From Bacteriovoracaceae bacterium (GTDB lineage Bacteria; Bdellovibrionota; Bacteriovoracia; Bacteriovoracales; Bacteriovoracaceae): a DNA stretch of 55,554 nt. Location of the stretch: contig JAIEMA010000037.1 in NCBI GenBank assembly GCA_019752535.1, positions 1-55,554 on the forward strand. The letters are read 5' to 3'. This document shows positions 48,075-55,554 of the stretch, one piece after another (positions within the stretch are counted from its first letter, which is position 1; each line of letters begins with the position of its first letter). The notes under the pieces are model-generated. The model did no database searches. It worked only from the letters and a program-made list of their open reading frames with translations, and was not told where the DNA came from. Made by a program: the position numbers and the translations under genes.

Positions 48075-50872
48075 ATCAGATCCACCACTCCAAGCTTAAT
48101 TCTCTGACCCGCGACTGGATGTTTAACCCACACTTCGTACTCGCCAGCAGCAGACTCTTTAAAATCTAAATTCTTTGATGAGCGCATCGGCATTGAGAGA
48201 TTCAAGGTATCCACAGGCTCCACTGATTCTTTGAGACCCATCATCCAAGAAAGTTTATGGGCCGCCTCGATGCCTTGATCAAACGTCATGCATCTAAAGA
48301 CAACTGTCTTCTCTTTCTCATCTGTCGACTCAAATGAATCTCCAATCAACTTCACCTTCCCTTCACTATCCGTCACGCGACCTGAACAATTCGCATAAAC
48401 ATAAGAGATATCCGCTTGATTGACGGGAGAGAGATTCACTTTCAATTTTGTTTTTGTGTTCACCACTTGTGTGATCTCTAGGGCCTTGACTTCCCCGCCC
48501 ACATCACTGATCAAAGTTTGAAGCGCCTCTTTCACAGGCACAAGTTCTGCTTTGGCGTAAAGAGCATTCGAAGATTTTGATTCCAACACAACTGTCGGCT
48601 TCTTAGCACTTGTGGCTTTCGTTTTGATATTCAAATCCAGTGGCTCCACTTCAATCTCAACCACCGCTTCTCTTCCCGTGCCGCCATTCATGGCAATCGC
48701 CACTTGATGATGACCAGCTCTCTCAATCGGCAACCAAATTTCATCAGTAAGAGAGATCTGCTGAGTGCGCACACGATTCGAGTCAAAAGTTGAAAGCGAA
48801 ACTCCAGAGCCATCGCCTTCAAGAAGTCGAGCCTTAATTTTTAACCCTTCAAGGCCTTCTGGAACATTAACGTGCAAGCGCGCGCTGCCTTGAGAGCCCA
48901 CTGAAAGACGCGCTCTTCTTGGCTTCAGGGCACTGCGATCATCCAGAACCGTGATCGGCACGATCGCCATCAATTCACTGGTCTCAGAATTGAGAATTTT
49001 AATTTCTCCAAAGCCCTCACCTTGCGTGCCTGCGAGAACTTCAGCAGGATCGATTTCCACATACACACGTGAAGTTGAGTTTGATATCCACAGATCACTT
49101 GATCCCTTTATCCCTTTTGAATATTCAAGTTTCACTAATTTTAAAAGATTCATGCGCGTCTCAACTGGAGCGATCGGAGAGATCACACCCGTGAGATCAA
49201 TGCGCACACTTTCTGTCTCGCCAATTTGAGACGTGAGGAGAAGAACACCTCGGGCCCCGATGCCATCGACTGAGCCGCGATTGGCGCGAATGTTCACGTT
49301 CATGAAATCAGAACCTGCAATCAATTTTTTATAAATCTCGAGCGCGCGCGGAATTTGTGGAAGACCGTACCCTTGAGCGACAAACGGCTCAGCCTTCAGA
49401 CGTTTACCCGAAAGTCTCATCGCCTGTACCACGGTAGCGGCATCAACCTTTAAGCCCTCAAGCTTAATCGCGGAAATTAAAATCGTCGCCGCACCTGCAA
49501 GTGCTGGAGACGCAGAGCTTGTGCCATTGAACGCTCTATAACCTTCAGTTGGAGATGAATGCGTGAGGGATGAGAGAGGAGAAATAAGCGTCGGGCCTTG
49601 ATCACCTAGAGGACCTGGGCCTCGACTTGAGTAATAAATCACGCGCCCCTCGTCTGGAAGACCGGTGACTCCCCAAACACTTGCGTCTAATTCTTTAGAC
49701 ACAAAAGCTCCGGCCACTAAAACTGAATCTGGATAAATCACTTTACGATTGAGAGATCCAAGACCTGGGCCATTGTTGCCTGCCGAAAAGCTTAAAACAA
49801 TATTATATTTTTTAACTAAACTCGCGACGGCCTTAGACATAAAGTCTTGTGAGTCGACCGAACTAAAAAAGAGTGAGTAGCTGATGTTCGCGACTTCGGC
49901 TCCATTTTTAGCGAGCCACTCAAGGCCCATCAAAATATTGCCCATCGTGTAGTCGGCTTCTGAGGCGATATCGGACTTCTCTGAGAGATCATAATCGACA
50001 ATCTTCGCTCCAGGGGCGACTCCATCAAGCCCTGAGATTCCGCCTTCATTATGCGCGGCCATCACAGAGGCGACACCCTCACCGTGGGAGTCACCAGAGA
50101 CTTCAGGTTGAGAGAGTTTTAATTTTTTTGTTTGAGAATCATATTCGACCACAATCGCTAGCGTGGTGTTCGGAAGAATGAAATAGTCTCCTGTCGCGGA
50201 GAAGCTTCCCTTACACTCGTCATCACTAAATGAATCATCCCCATTGAGATCAAGGCAGATTTTTTCATTCACAAGAGCTTTAAAGCTTGAAATTTTCCCA
50301 TCACCATTCAGATCCACTTGGCCGTCATAAGAAGGTTTATCTTCCAGGATAGTCGCTGTTCCATCTTCGTTAACTGTGAATGTTGAATAGCTCGAATTCG
50401 AGCCGCGCTTTAAAAGTTTTCTCTCCCCTGTGGTCGTGAGTTTAAAGCCTGATTGATGAGGAGAGATACCATCATCAAAAACGCCAACCACCACACCACG
50501 GCCATCGGCTTTTGGATTTGTTTTCCAAAGATCTAAAATACCAAAATCTTTTTTAGCTAAATACTGTGAGCCGGGGGCCGGCTTGAATGGATCTTCACTT
50601 GATTTTAAAACCACTTCATCTTGAGCGCTGAATGCTTCTTCGTTCACCACCAGTGAGCCAATCAGTTCTGCGTCGCCTTCGATTTTTAAGATCACATCAC
50701 CGGAGACACTTAATCCTAAATCCTGGGCTTGAGATTTGAGTTTTTCCGTATCTGAGACTCCGGCCACCACCACCGAAGTGGGACCTTGGCCGTTCACCTT
50801 TAGGTTTTTGGTGCCCGAGGTATTTCCACAAGCGGTTAAAAACGCAAGAGTGGCGAGGACTGCAAGTCTCAT
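48071..50872 (-). CDS. subtilisin-like (S8) lipoprotein protease
   Basis: A 933-aa protein with a lipobox (LAFLTACGNT), so it is probably an outer- or inner-membrane lipoprotein. The catalytic triad is Asp133 (VVVGVFDDGI), His263 (SHGEGVASV) and Ser452 (NGTSSASPALAG), with the oxyanion Asn in SAGNNG. Between Asp and His are two EF-hand-like loops (DLNGDGKIS, DLNGDDSFSDDE). After residue 500 there are beta-rich domains of unknown type. It is the first gene of a three-gene operon. Confidence 0.9.
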   Translation of the reverse strand: MRLAVLATLAFLTACGNTSGTKNLKVNGQGPTSVVVAGVSDTEKLKSQAQDLGLSVSGDVILKIEGDAELIGSLVVNEEAFSAQDEVVLKSSEDPFKPAPGSQYLAKKDFGILDLWKTNPKADGRGVVVGVFDDGISPHQSGFKLTTTGERKLLKRGSNSSYSTFTVNEDGTATILEDKPSYDGQVDLNGDGKISSFKALVNEKICLDLNGDDSFSDDECKGSFSATGDYFILPNTTLAIVVEYDSQTKKLKLSQPEVSGDSHGEGVASVMAAHNEGGISGLDGVAPGAKIVDYDLSEKSDIASEADYTMGNILMGLEWLAKNGAEVANISYSLFFSSVDSQDFMSKAVASLVKKYNIVLSFSAGNNGPGLGSLNRKVIYPDSVLVAGAFVSKELDASVWGVTGLPDEGRVIYYSSRGPGPLGDQGPTLISPLSSLTHSSPTEGYRAFNGTSSASPALAGAATILISAIKLEGLKVDAATVVQAMRLSGKRLKAEPFVAQGYGLPQIPRALEIYKKLIAGSDFMNVNIRANRGSVDGIGARGVLLLTSQIGETESVRIDLTGVISPIAPVETRMNLLKLVKLEYSKGIKGSSDLWISNSTSRVYVEIDPAEVLAGTQGEGFGEIKILNSETSELMAIVPITVLDDRSALKPRRARLSVGSQGSARLHVNVPEGLEGLKIKARLLEGDGSGVSLSTFDSNRVRTQQISLTDEIWLPIERAGHHQVAIAMNGGTGREAVVEIEVEPLDLNIKTKATSAKKPTVVLESKSSNALYAKAELVPVKEALQTLISDVGGEVKALEITQVVNTKTKLKVNLSPVNQADISYVYANCSGRVTDSEGKVKLIGDSFESTDEKEKTVVFRCMTFDQGIEAAHKLSWMMGLKESVEPVDTLNLSMPMRSSKNLDFKESAAGEYEVWVKHPVAGQRIKLGVVDLI

Positions 50873-50968
50873 AAAAGCTCTCCTTAAGGGTGACGCTAGA
50901 TTCTAGCCTCTCGCCTCATTTAGTGATGAAACCCTGTATTTTTTACGTCCAAAGTCTTATGATGGGCC

Positions 50969-51931
50969 ATGCGAATTCTGCTACTTATCTTCATGCTCGC
51001 GGCCTGTAACGCTCAACCTAAGTTTAAAAACTTAGTAGACACGCCTTTGACAACTGGGGGCGCGGGATTTTGGCGAGCGAGCTGGGCTTTCTTTTTTGAA
51101 AATGATCCACGCACAAAGCCCGATAAAGAATTGCCAGTGAAAGCTTTTAGTTTCTCTCAGACTCATGAGGATTATGCCGCGATCTGGTTAGGACACGCGA
51201 GTGTGCTCATCAAAATGAACAAGCTTTGGATCATGACAGATCCTATGCTTAAAGAGCGTCTCTCCCATTGGACCGGAGTGTGGCCCAAGCGTTTTCATCC
51301 GCTGCCCTTTAGTGAAAGTGAGATGCCGCAAATTGAAGCTGTGCTCATTTCCCATGATCATCAAGATCATCTGGATGAATACACCATTCGCGATATTCAC
51401 AAAAAAGTGAATCATTTTATTGTGCCTCGTGAAGTCGGGCAATATCTCATTGGCTGGGGTGTTGATCCTAAAAAAATCCATGAACTCGATTGGTGGGAAT
51501 CCATTGTGATCAATGAGGTGAGCTACACTTGCACGCCCGCCAGACACGGCTCGGGTCGCATGCCGTTTGATTGGGACCACACGCTTTGGAGTGGATGGTC
51601 GATAAAAGATCAGAAGAAAAATATTTTCTTTGCCGGTGATACTGGATTTTTTCCTCAGTTTAAAGACATCGGCTCACGCTTGGGCCCTTTTGATCTGACT
51701 CTCTTTCCTATTGGCGCTTATGATGTTTATTGGTCCGCGATTCATTTAAACCCCGAAGAAGCGATCGAAGCGCATAAGCTTGTGGGTGGAAAGAAAATGC
51801 TTCCCATTCATTGGGCGACTTTTGATCTCTCACGCCACGCTTGGGATGAGCCGGGCCTACGTTTTCAAAAAGCGGCCACAGGAATCAAGTACTCTCTGCC
51901 CATTCCCGGTGAAATTGTCTTATTGGATTGA
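50969..51931 (+). CDS. MBL-fold metallohydrolase lipoprotein (NAPE-PLD/UlaG-like)
   Basis: A short signal with lipobox (MRILLLIFMLAACNAQ) precedes a metallo-beta-lactamase domain: IWLGHASVLIKM, ISHDHQDHLD (HxHxDH zinc site), ARHGSGR, FFAGDTGFF and PIHWATFDL with further ligands. The layout fits the N-acyl-phosphatidylethanolamine phospholipase D-like/UlaG-like group. It ends 12 bases into the convergent Gre-like gene. Confidence 0.9.
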   Translation: MRILLLIFMLAACNAQPKFKNLVDTPLTTGGAGFWRASWAFFFENDPRTKPDKELPVKAFSFSQTHEDYAAIWLGHASVLIKMNKLWIMTDPMLKERLSHWTGVWPKRFHPLPFSESEMPQIEAVLISHDHQDHLDEYTIRDIHKKVNHFIVPREVGQYLIGWGVDPKKIHELDWWESIVINEVSYTCTPARHGSGRMPFDWDHTLWSGWSIKDQKKNIFFAGDTGFFPQFKDIGSRLGPFDLTLFPIGAYDVYWSAIHLNPEEAIEAHKLVGGKKMLPIHWATFDLSRHAWDEPGLRFQKAATGIKYSLPIPGEIVLLD

Positions 51932-52396
51932 TACGACTTTGTAGTGACGAGTTTCTTGAGGCGCTTCAAGTTCAAACTCCTCACCGACCTTTAATCCCAT
52001 GACTGCATCGCCAACCGGAGAGAAAACAGAGATGACTAGAATAGTCTGATTTTCCACTGTGACCATTGTCCCACCAGCGGTAGATGAGACGAAATAGAGA
52101 CGCTTCATACCTTTAAATTCGATTCCCACAACTGCTCCTAGAGCGACTTCTTCATCTTGTAGAAAATCTTTAACAGGTAGCTCTTCTAGCATCTGCAACT
52201 CAAGCTTTAATTCTTCCACTCTTTTTTGCTGAGCACTGGCCAAATAGCCTGCCTCAATTCCGCGGGTATCATACTTTCCATCACTCTTCACATCACCGTC
52301 TTGTGCATAGGCCGTCGAAGTTTTACTCGCAAGCTCAATAGCCGACAATTCAGTTTGGAATATGTGAATTAGTTGCCCTATAATCTTATTTTTCAT
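51920..52396 (-). CDS. GreA/GreB-like transcription factor
   Basis: The 158-aa protein has an N-terminal helical hairpin (IQGEAG-like YLASAQQKRVEELKLELQ) and the GreA/GreB C-terminal domain (VVGIEFKGMKRLYFVSS, SPVGDAVMGLKVGEEFEL). The hairpin tip differs from canonical GreA, so it may be a Gre-like regulator of RNA polymerase rather than true GreA. It is convergent with the MBL gene. Confidence 0.8.
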   Translation of the reverse strand: MKNKIIGQLIHIFQTELSAIELASKTSTAYAQDGDVKSDGKYDTRGIEAGYLASAQQKRVEELKLELQMLEELPVKDFLQDEEVALGAVVGIEFKGMKRLYFVSSTAGGTMVTVENQTILVISVFSPVGDAVMGLKVGEEFELEAPQETRHYKVVSIQ

Positions 52397-52418
52397 GAAA
52401 AAAGGTTAACATAAATCC

Positions 52419-53729
52419 ATGCCATTAAGTGAAATATACTTCTCCTTCTTTAACTATATCTCTGCGCCCCGAAGACGTGCTCAGGATATGGAAGTGCGCT
52501 TTATTCATAACCACCTCTTTACCGTTATCACTACCGGTGCGCTCATGTGGGCCTATGCAATCTTAGCGATACTGACTATTGCCAGTCCTATTCCCGGTAT
52601 CGTGGGTGTGACGGCTTCTATTGTTCACAATCTCTCCCCCTTTATTTATCGCTTCACCAATAAAAGATTATTGGGCGCAAGTGTCCTTCTCACGGCCGGC
52701 ATTGTTCACCAAGGCACCTTTGCCTATTTTACTGGTGGATTTATGGGCAACATTGTCATCTGGTTCGGAGTTCTGCCGTTTCTAGGGGCCTTGATTGCAG
52801 GTAAAGCAGGTGCCATCCTTTGGAGTTTTCTCTCCACCATGGCCTCAGCCGTTTTTCTTCTCTTACATCTTAAGGGACATCAGTTTCCAATGCTCATCAC
52901 GCCAACGGGCGAGATCTATGCGCAGGCCTATATCGCTTTCGGTTGGATTTTTTTAAGTGGAGTGATGAGTTATGTGTATTTAGTCAATGAAGAGAAGCTT
53001 GCAAGTGAGAGAAGTGAGAAGAAACAACATCTCGAAAATCTCTTTCGCATTCTCTGCCATGACATTGGAAATCCCCTCGCCCTATTACAGATGAGTCTTG
53101 AAAATTATAACAATTCTCCAGATGAACAGAAAAAGGCTCGGGCGATGGACATCGCTAAACGCGCCATTCACTCCATTGTCGACCTCACTCAAAACGTGAG
53201 ACAGATGTATGTTTTAAAAGAAGGGAAAAAAGACATTCAAGTGTCACCCACAGACTTAAATCCCATTATTGATCAGTTGCAATTTCTCTTCCAAGGCCCG
53301 CTTCAACATAAAAACATCTCTATTATTTATGATGATAAGTCTCACGCCACTGCCGTCGTGATGGTTGAGCCGATCAGCTTTTTGCATCAAGTTTTGGGTA
53401 ACATTATTTCAAACTCTATTAAATTCTCTAATCCCAATAGCACGATCAATATATTCACCAATCAAAGTGAACCCGGTTTTGTGAAGATCTCTATTCAAGA
53501 CCAAGGGATAGGAATTCCCAATGAGATTTTACAAGACATGTTTAAAATTGATTCAAAATCTAATCGACCTGGAACCTCTGGAGAGAAAGGAACAGGCTTT
53601 GGAATGAGTTTGATGAAAACATTTGTTGAAAAATATGATGGCGAGGTGGAAGTCATCTCAAAAGAGAAATCCAATCTCCATCCAAGTGGAACAACATTTA
53701 TTCTGACCTTGAAAGGTAGCCTCCAGTGA
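52419..53729 (+). CDS. membrane sensor histidine kinase
   Basis: Six hydrophobic helices at the N-terminus (residues about 30-200) and no obvious periplasmic or PAS domain are followed by a complete kinase core: H-box ILCHDIGNPLALL, N-box NIISNSIKFS, G1 DQGIGIP, G2 GTGFGMSLMK. It overlaps the next gene by four bases (GTGA), so it is translationally coupled to the lipoxygenase-like protein. No response regulator is adjacent, so its partner lies elsewhere. Confidence 0.88.
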   Translation: MPLSEIYFSFFNYISAPRRRAQDMEVRFIHNHLFTVITTGALMWAYAILAILTIASPIPGIVGVTASIVHNLSPFIYRFTNKRLLGASVLLTAGIVHQGTFAYFTGGFMGNIVIWFGVLPFLGALIAGKAGAILWSFLSTMASAVFLLLHLKGHQFPMLITPTGEIYAQAYIAFGWIFLSGVMSYVYLVNEEKLASERSEKKQHLENLFRILCHDIGNPLALLQMSLENYNNSPDEQKKARAMDIAKRAIHSIVDLTQNVRQMYVLKEGKKDIQVSPTDLNPIIDQLQFLFQGPLQHKNISIIYDDKSHATAVVMVEPISFLHQVLGNIISNSIKFSNPNSTINIFTNQSEPGFVKISIQDQGIGIPNEILQDMFKIDSKSNRPGTSGEKGTGFGMSLMKTFVEKYDGEVEVISKEKSNLHPSGTTFILTLKGSLQ

Positions 53730-55147
53730 GTCAAAATCCATCGATCGATGAGTTGTCGGAAGAAGATTTTCTTTATGGCCGAAAAGGTCCATGGCCTCAA
53801 CCTCAACCGGCGCACCCTTTGGGTGAAGCTCCCGGTGTTGTTCATGTCCCGATCAATGAGTGGGCCGATTGGTGGCTGCATGTGGGATCCCGCTATTTAC
53901 TTACTTTAAGTCGAGTGCCGTGGGAGTATTTAAAATCCTTTATGGAGCCGGGTCTTGAAAGCGTGAGTGATGTTGAATTTAACAACTATCTTTCACGCTC
54001 TATGATTACAAAATTCATCACTCCCGACTTCGACTCTAAGGATATTGAAATATTTAAAAGTTTTGAGCTCAAAGGAAAATTCCTAATCGATCTTGAAGCC
54101 ATTAAGTGTGTTCATACTTTTAAAGGTCTTTATGTTTCAGGTACAAAAGTTCTCCTGAATCCTCAATCTTCTCACTACATCGCAGAAGCCATCTGGGTAG
54201 ATGAGACGAAGTCACTCATTCGACCTCCGGATGCGGGATGGGAGCTCGCCAAATATTTTGTTCTTCAAGGAGCGGCCATTGCCTCTACTCTAGTCGTCCA
54301 TCCCCTTATTCACTTCCCGCTTGATAGTGTGAATGCAGTCACCAAGACGGCCCTTCCTAAAAATCATCCACTCTTTAAACTCTTTGAGCCGCACTTGCGC
54401 TTCACGCTGCCCTTAGAGAATGCGGTGCTAAATTTTAAAAGTTCACTATTGCAATCCAAATGGTGGATGCCTTATGCACCCTATCCTGGCTTTGCAAATG
54501 GTTTAAGGGATCTATTGGTTGAAGGCTTTAAAGGTATTAAAGGCAATCTCTCTTATCCGGCATACAAATTTCCCCTCTCGCCTCAAAAAGTTTATTCAAG
54601 CTATGGTGATTTTCAAGACGCCTATTGGCCGGTGTTTTTGAATTTTGCGACCGAGATGCTCAAAGATGTAAAGAGAGATGATCATCTCGTTAAAAACTGG
54701 GCTCAACATCTCTCACATATGCTACCAGGATTTCCCAACGCCCATGAGATTTCACAGTCCAACACACTGGAGCAAGTCGCTGCAAGCTACCTCTGGCAAG
54801 TCTCAGTCGGGCACACTGTGGATCATTACGATTATGGCCATATGGATGTGAGAAAAGTTCCCCTGAGATTGCGCCAAGCTCCTCCCTCAAAAAACGATGA
54901 AGTGAAAAATCGAAAAAAGTTAGTGACCTTCTGGGATACCGGCAAATACAGAATGGCGCAGATTTTATTTTTTAGAAATTCGACAGTCACGAAACTCATC
55001 GATTGCCAGTATCGCTTTGAAGAGTCTTCCAAACGAGCGGCGATACAAAATTTCAAAGAAGGACTTAAGCGAGTTGACCGCGAAGTAAAAGCCCAGAATA
55101 TCTGCTTCATCCCCCTAGAAGAAATCGCGGCCAGTATCCAGTTCTAG
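53726..55147 (+). CDS. lipoxygenase-like protein with altered iron-ligand set
   Basis: GTG start overlapping the kinase stop. The 473-aa protein has the lipoxygenase block STLVVHPLIHFPLD...NHPLFKLFEPHLRFTLPLE, which lines up with H-x4-H...HP.YKLL.PH of LOX. The first ligand His is Ser here (STLVVH); the second His is kept. In ASYLWQVSVGHTVDHYDYG the third ligand His is present and the Asn is a His, as in some animal LOX. The terminal Ile is replaced by IQF. It is shorter than bacterial LOX (about 600-700) and lacks an N-terminal domain. It might be inactive or have a different metal chemistry. Confidence 0.75.
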   Translation: MSQNPSIDELSEEDFLYGRKGPWPQPQPAHPLGEAPGVVHVPINEWADWWLHVGSRYLLTLSRVPWEYLKSFMEPGLESVSDVEFNNYLSRSMITKFITPDFDSKDIEIFKSFELKGKFLIDLEAIKCVHTFKGLYVSGTKVLLNPQSSHYIAEAIWVDETKSLIRPPDAGWELAKYFVLQGAAIASTLVVHPLIHFPLDSVNAVTKTALPKNHPLFKLFEPHLRFTLPLENAVLNFKSSLLQSKWWMPYAPYPGFANGLRDLLVEGFKGIKGNLSYPAYKFPLSPQKVYSSYGDFQDAYWPVFLNFATEMLKDVKRDDHLVKNWAQHLSHMLPGFPNAHEISQSNTLEQVAASYLWQVSVGHTVDHYDYGHMDVRKVPLRLRQAPPSKNDEVKNRKKLVTFWDTGKYRMAQILFFRNSTVTKLIDCQYRFEESSKRAAIQNFKEGLKRVDREVKAQNICFIPLEEIAASIQF

Positions 55148-55259
55148 AGGCAGTGAAAAAAGATTCAAAGCTTTTAACCTCTTGAAATCTGAGCATTTCG
55201 ATAGACTCTTCATTTCCTCCGTATAATACCGAAAAGACATTGATATTTTAGGGGATTGA

Positions 55260-55554
55260 ATGCGTTTACTCGTCTTTTTAATTTTGTCATTCTTGGCGAT
55301 ATCTTGCGGTAAAGAGCAAGGGGCCACTTCACTTGAAGTCACGCTGGCGGCTTTAAATGCCAATGCCTCTGGTGAAATATTTCTGATCGCCAAAAATCAA
55401 ACGACAGGTGTGATTCGTAGAGAAAAACTGATCTCTGATCCGCAAACGTTAGAGATTCCGAACGGTGTGTGGGAATTTCATGTGGTCTTTTTTGATGGTG
55501 GCATCACTGGAACACCCAAATGTGGAATGGATGTTCAAACACTCACTGGAGCGG
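55260..55554 (+). CDS. lipoprotein of unknown function, cut by window edge
   Basis: ATG at 55260 after a GGGG site begins MRLLVFLILSFLAISCGKEQ, a clear lipobox with Cys17. The frame stays open to the window end (98 codons visible). The mature part looks beta-rich (SLEVTLAALNANASGEIFLI, NGVWEFHVVFFDGGI). No family can be named from this part. Confidence 0.75.
   Translation, partial: MRLLVFLILSFLAISCGKEQGATSLEVTLAALNANASGEIFLIAKNQTTGVIRREKLISDPQTLEIPNGVWEFHVVFFDGGITGTPKCGMDVQTLTGA

Noticed and set aside
48951-49229. Plus-strand frame opposite the subtilase gene
   Set aside because: Antisense shadow in a well-conserved protease gene.
1-55554. CRISPR array, tRNA, rRNA or insertion sequence
   Set aside because: No regularly spaced long repeats, no tRNA-like cloverleaf besides tmRNA, no transposase-like protein found on reading both strands.

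Overview
The window looks like chromosomal DNA of a Gram-negative, diderm bacterium: there are many signal peptides, several lipoprotein lipoboxes, a periplasmic mercury-binding protein and an outer-membrane-barrel-like protein. The gene style (7TM hybrid kinase, transglutaminase-elicitor-like secreted enzymes, lipoprotein subtilase, lipoxygenase-like protein) suggests a Bdellovibrionota/Bacteriovorax-type organism. That assignment is an impression from the proteins, not a proof.

Layout. (1) 1-3.8 kb: end of a sigma-54 activator gene, an isolated histidine-kinase-dimerisation-like mini protein, a methyltransferase and a 7TM hybrid histidine kinase with two receivers. (2) 3.9-8.2 kb: a mercury operon merT-merP-merA on the minus strand, divergent from merR. 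It runs on into a gene with all the hallmarks of a tRNA-dependent cyclodipeptide synthase and a YiiX/NlpC-P60-like gene. (3) 8.2-12.5 kb: NupC-type nucleoside transporter, CDP-alcohol phosphatidyltransferase, glycosyltransferase, FAD oxidoreductase, a second YiiX-like protein. (4) 12.5-41 kb: a large block tied together by eight copies of one 20-bp palindrome (consensus AATGTTAAYNTGTNAACATT). It holds two secreted transglutaminase-like proteins, a nucleoside hydrolase with a methylthioribose-kinase-like partner, cysteine synthase, PiT transporter, a radical SAM enzyme next to an arsenite methyltransferase (ArsM), a TVP38-oxidoreductase fusion, DUF547 proteins, glycosyltransferases, a MarR regulator, redox proteins, an adenylate cyclase with a probable N-terminal frameshift, a rhodanese and a peroxiredoxin. 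(5) 41-45.2 kb: a bufferin-type RiPP locus (two cysteine-rich precursors, MNIO enzyme, DUF2063 partner, YceI) with an ECF sigma factor and NrsF-type anti-sigma; both precursor genes have the same GTAACA-N16-CGAA promoter. (6) 45.2-46.3 kb: arsenate reductase, an XRE regulator and a short region of phased direct repeats. (7) 46.35-46.71 kb: tmRNA (ssrA) on the minus strand. (8) 46.9-55.5 kb: visibly more GC-rich DNA with a HigBA module, an Spx/YffB-like protein, a subtilase lipoprotein, an MBL-fold lipoprotein, a GreA/B-like factor, a histidine kinase, a lipoxygenase-like protein and a cut-off lipoprotein.

How it works together. Most of the left 46 kb deals with thiophilic elements: mercury (mer), arsenic (ArsM, ArsC, possibly organoarsenical nucleoside/sugar chemistry), copper or similar metals (bufferins), and thiol/peroxide redox. 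The change in base composition at ssrA, and the abutment of the block on the 3' end of that gene, suggest an integrated island, although no integrase is visible. The most interesting candidates for new biology are the mer-linked cyclodipeptide synthase, the palindrome-defined regulon, and the possible route ArsM + radical SAM + nucleoside hydrolase + MTR-kinase-like enzyme.
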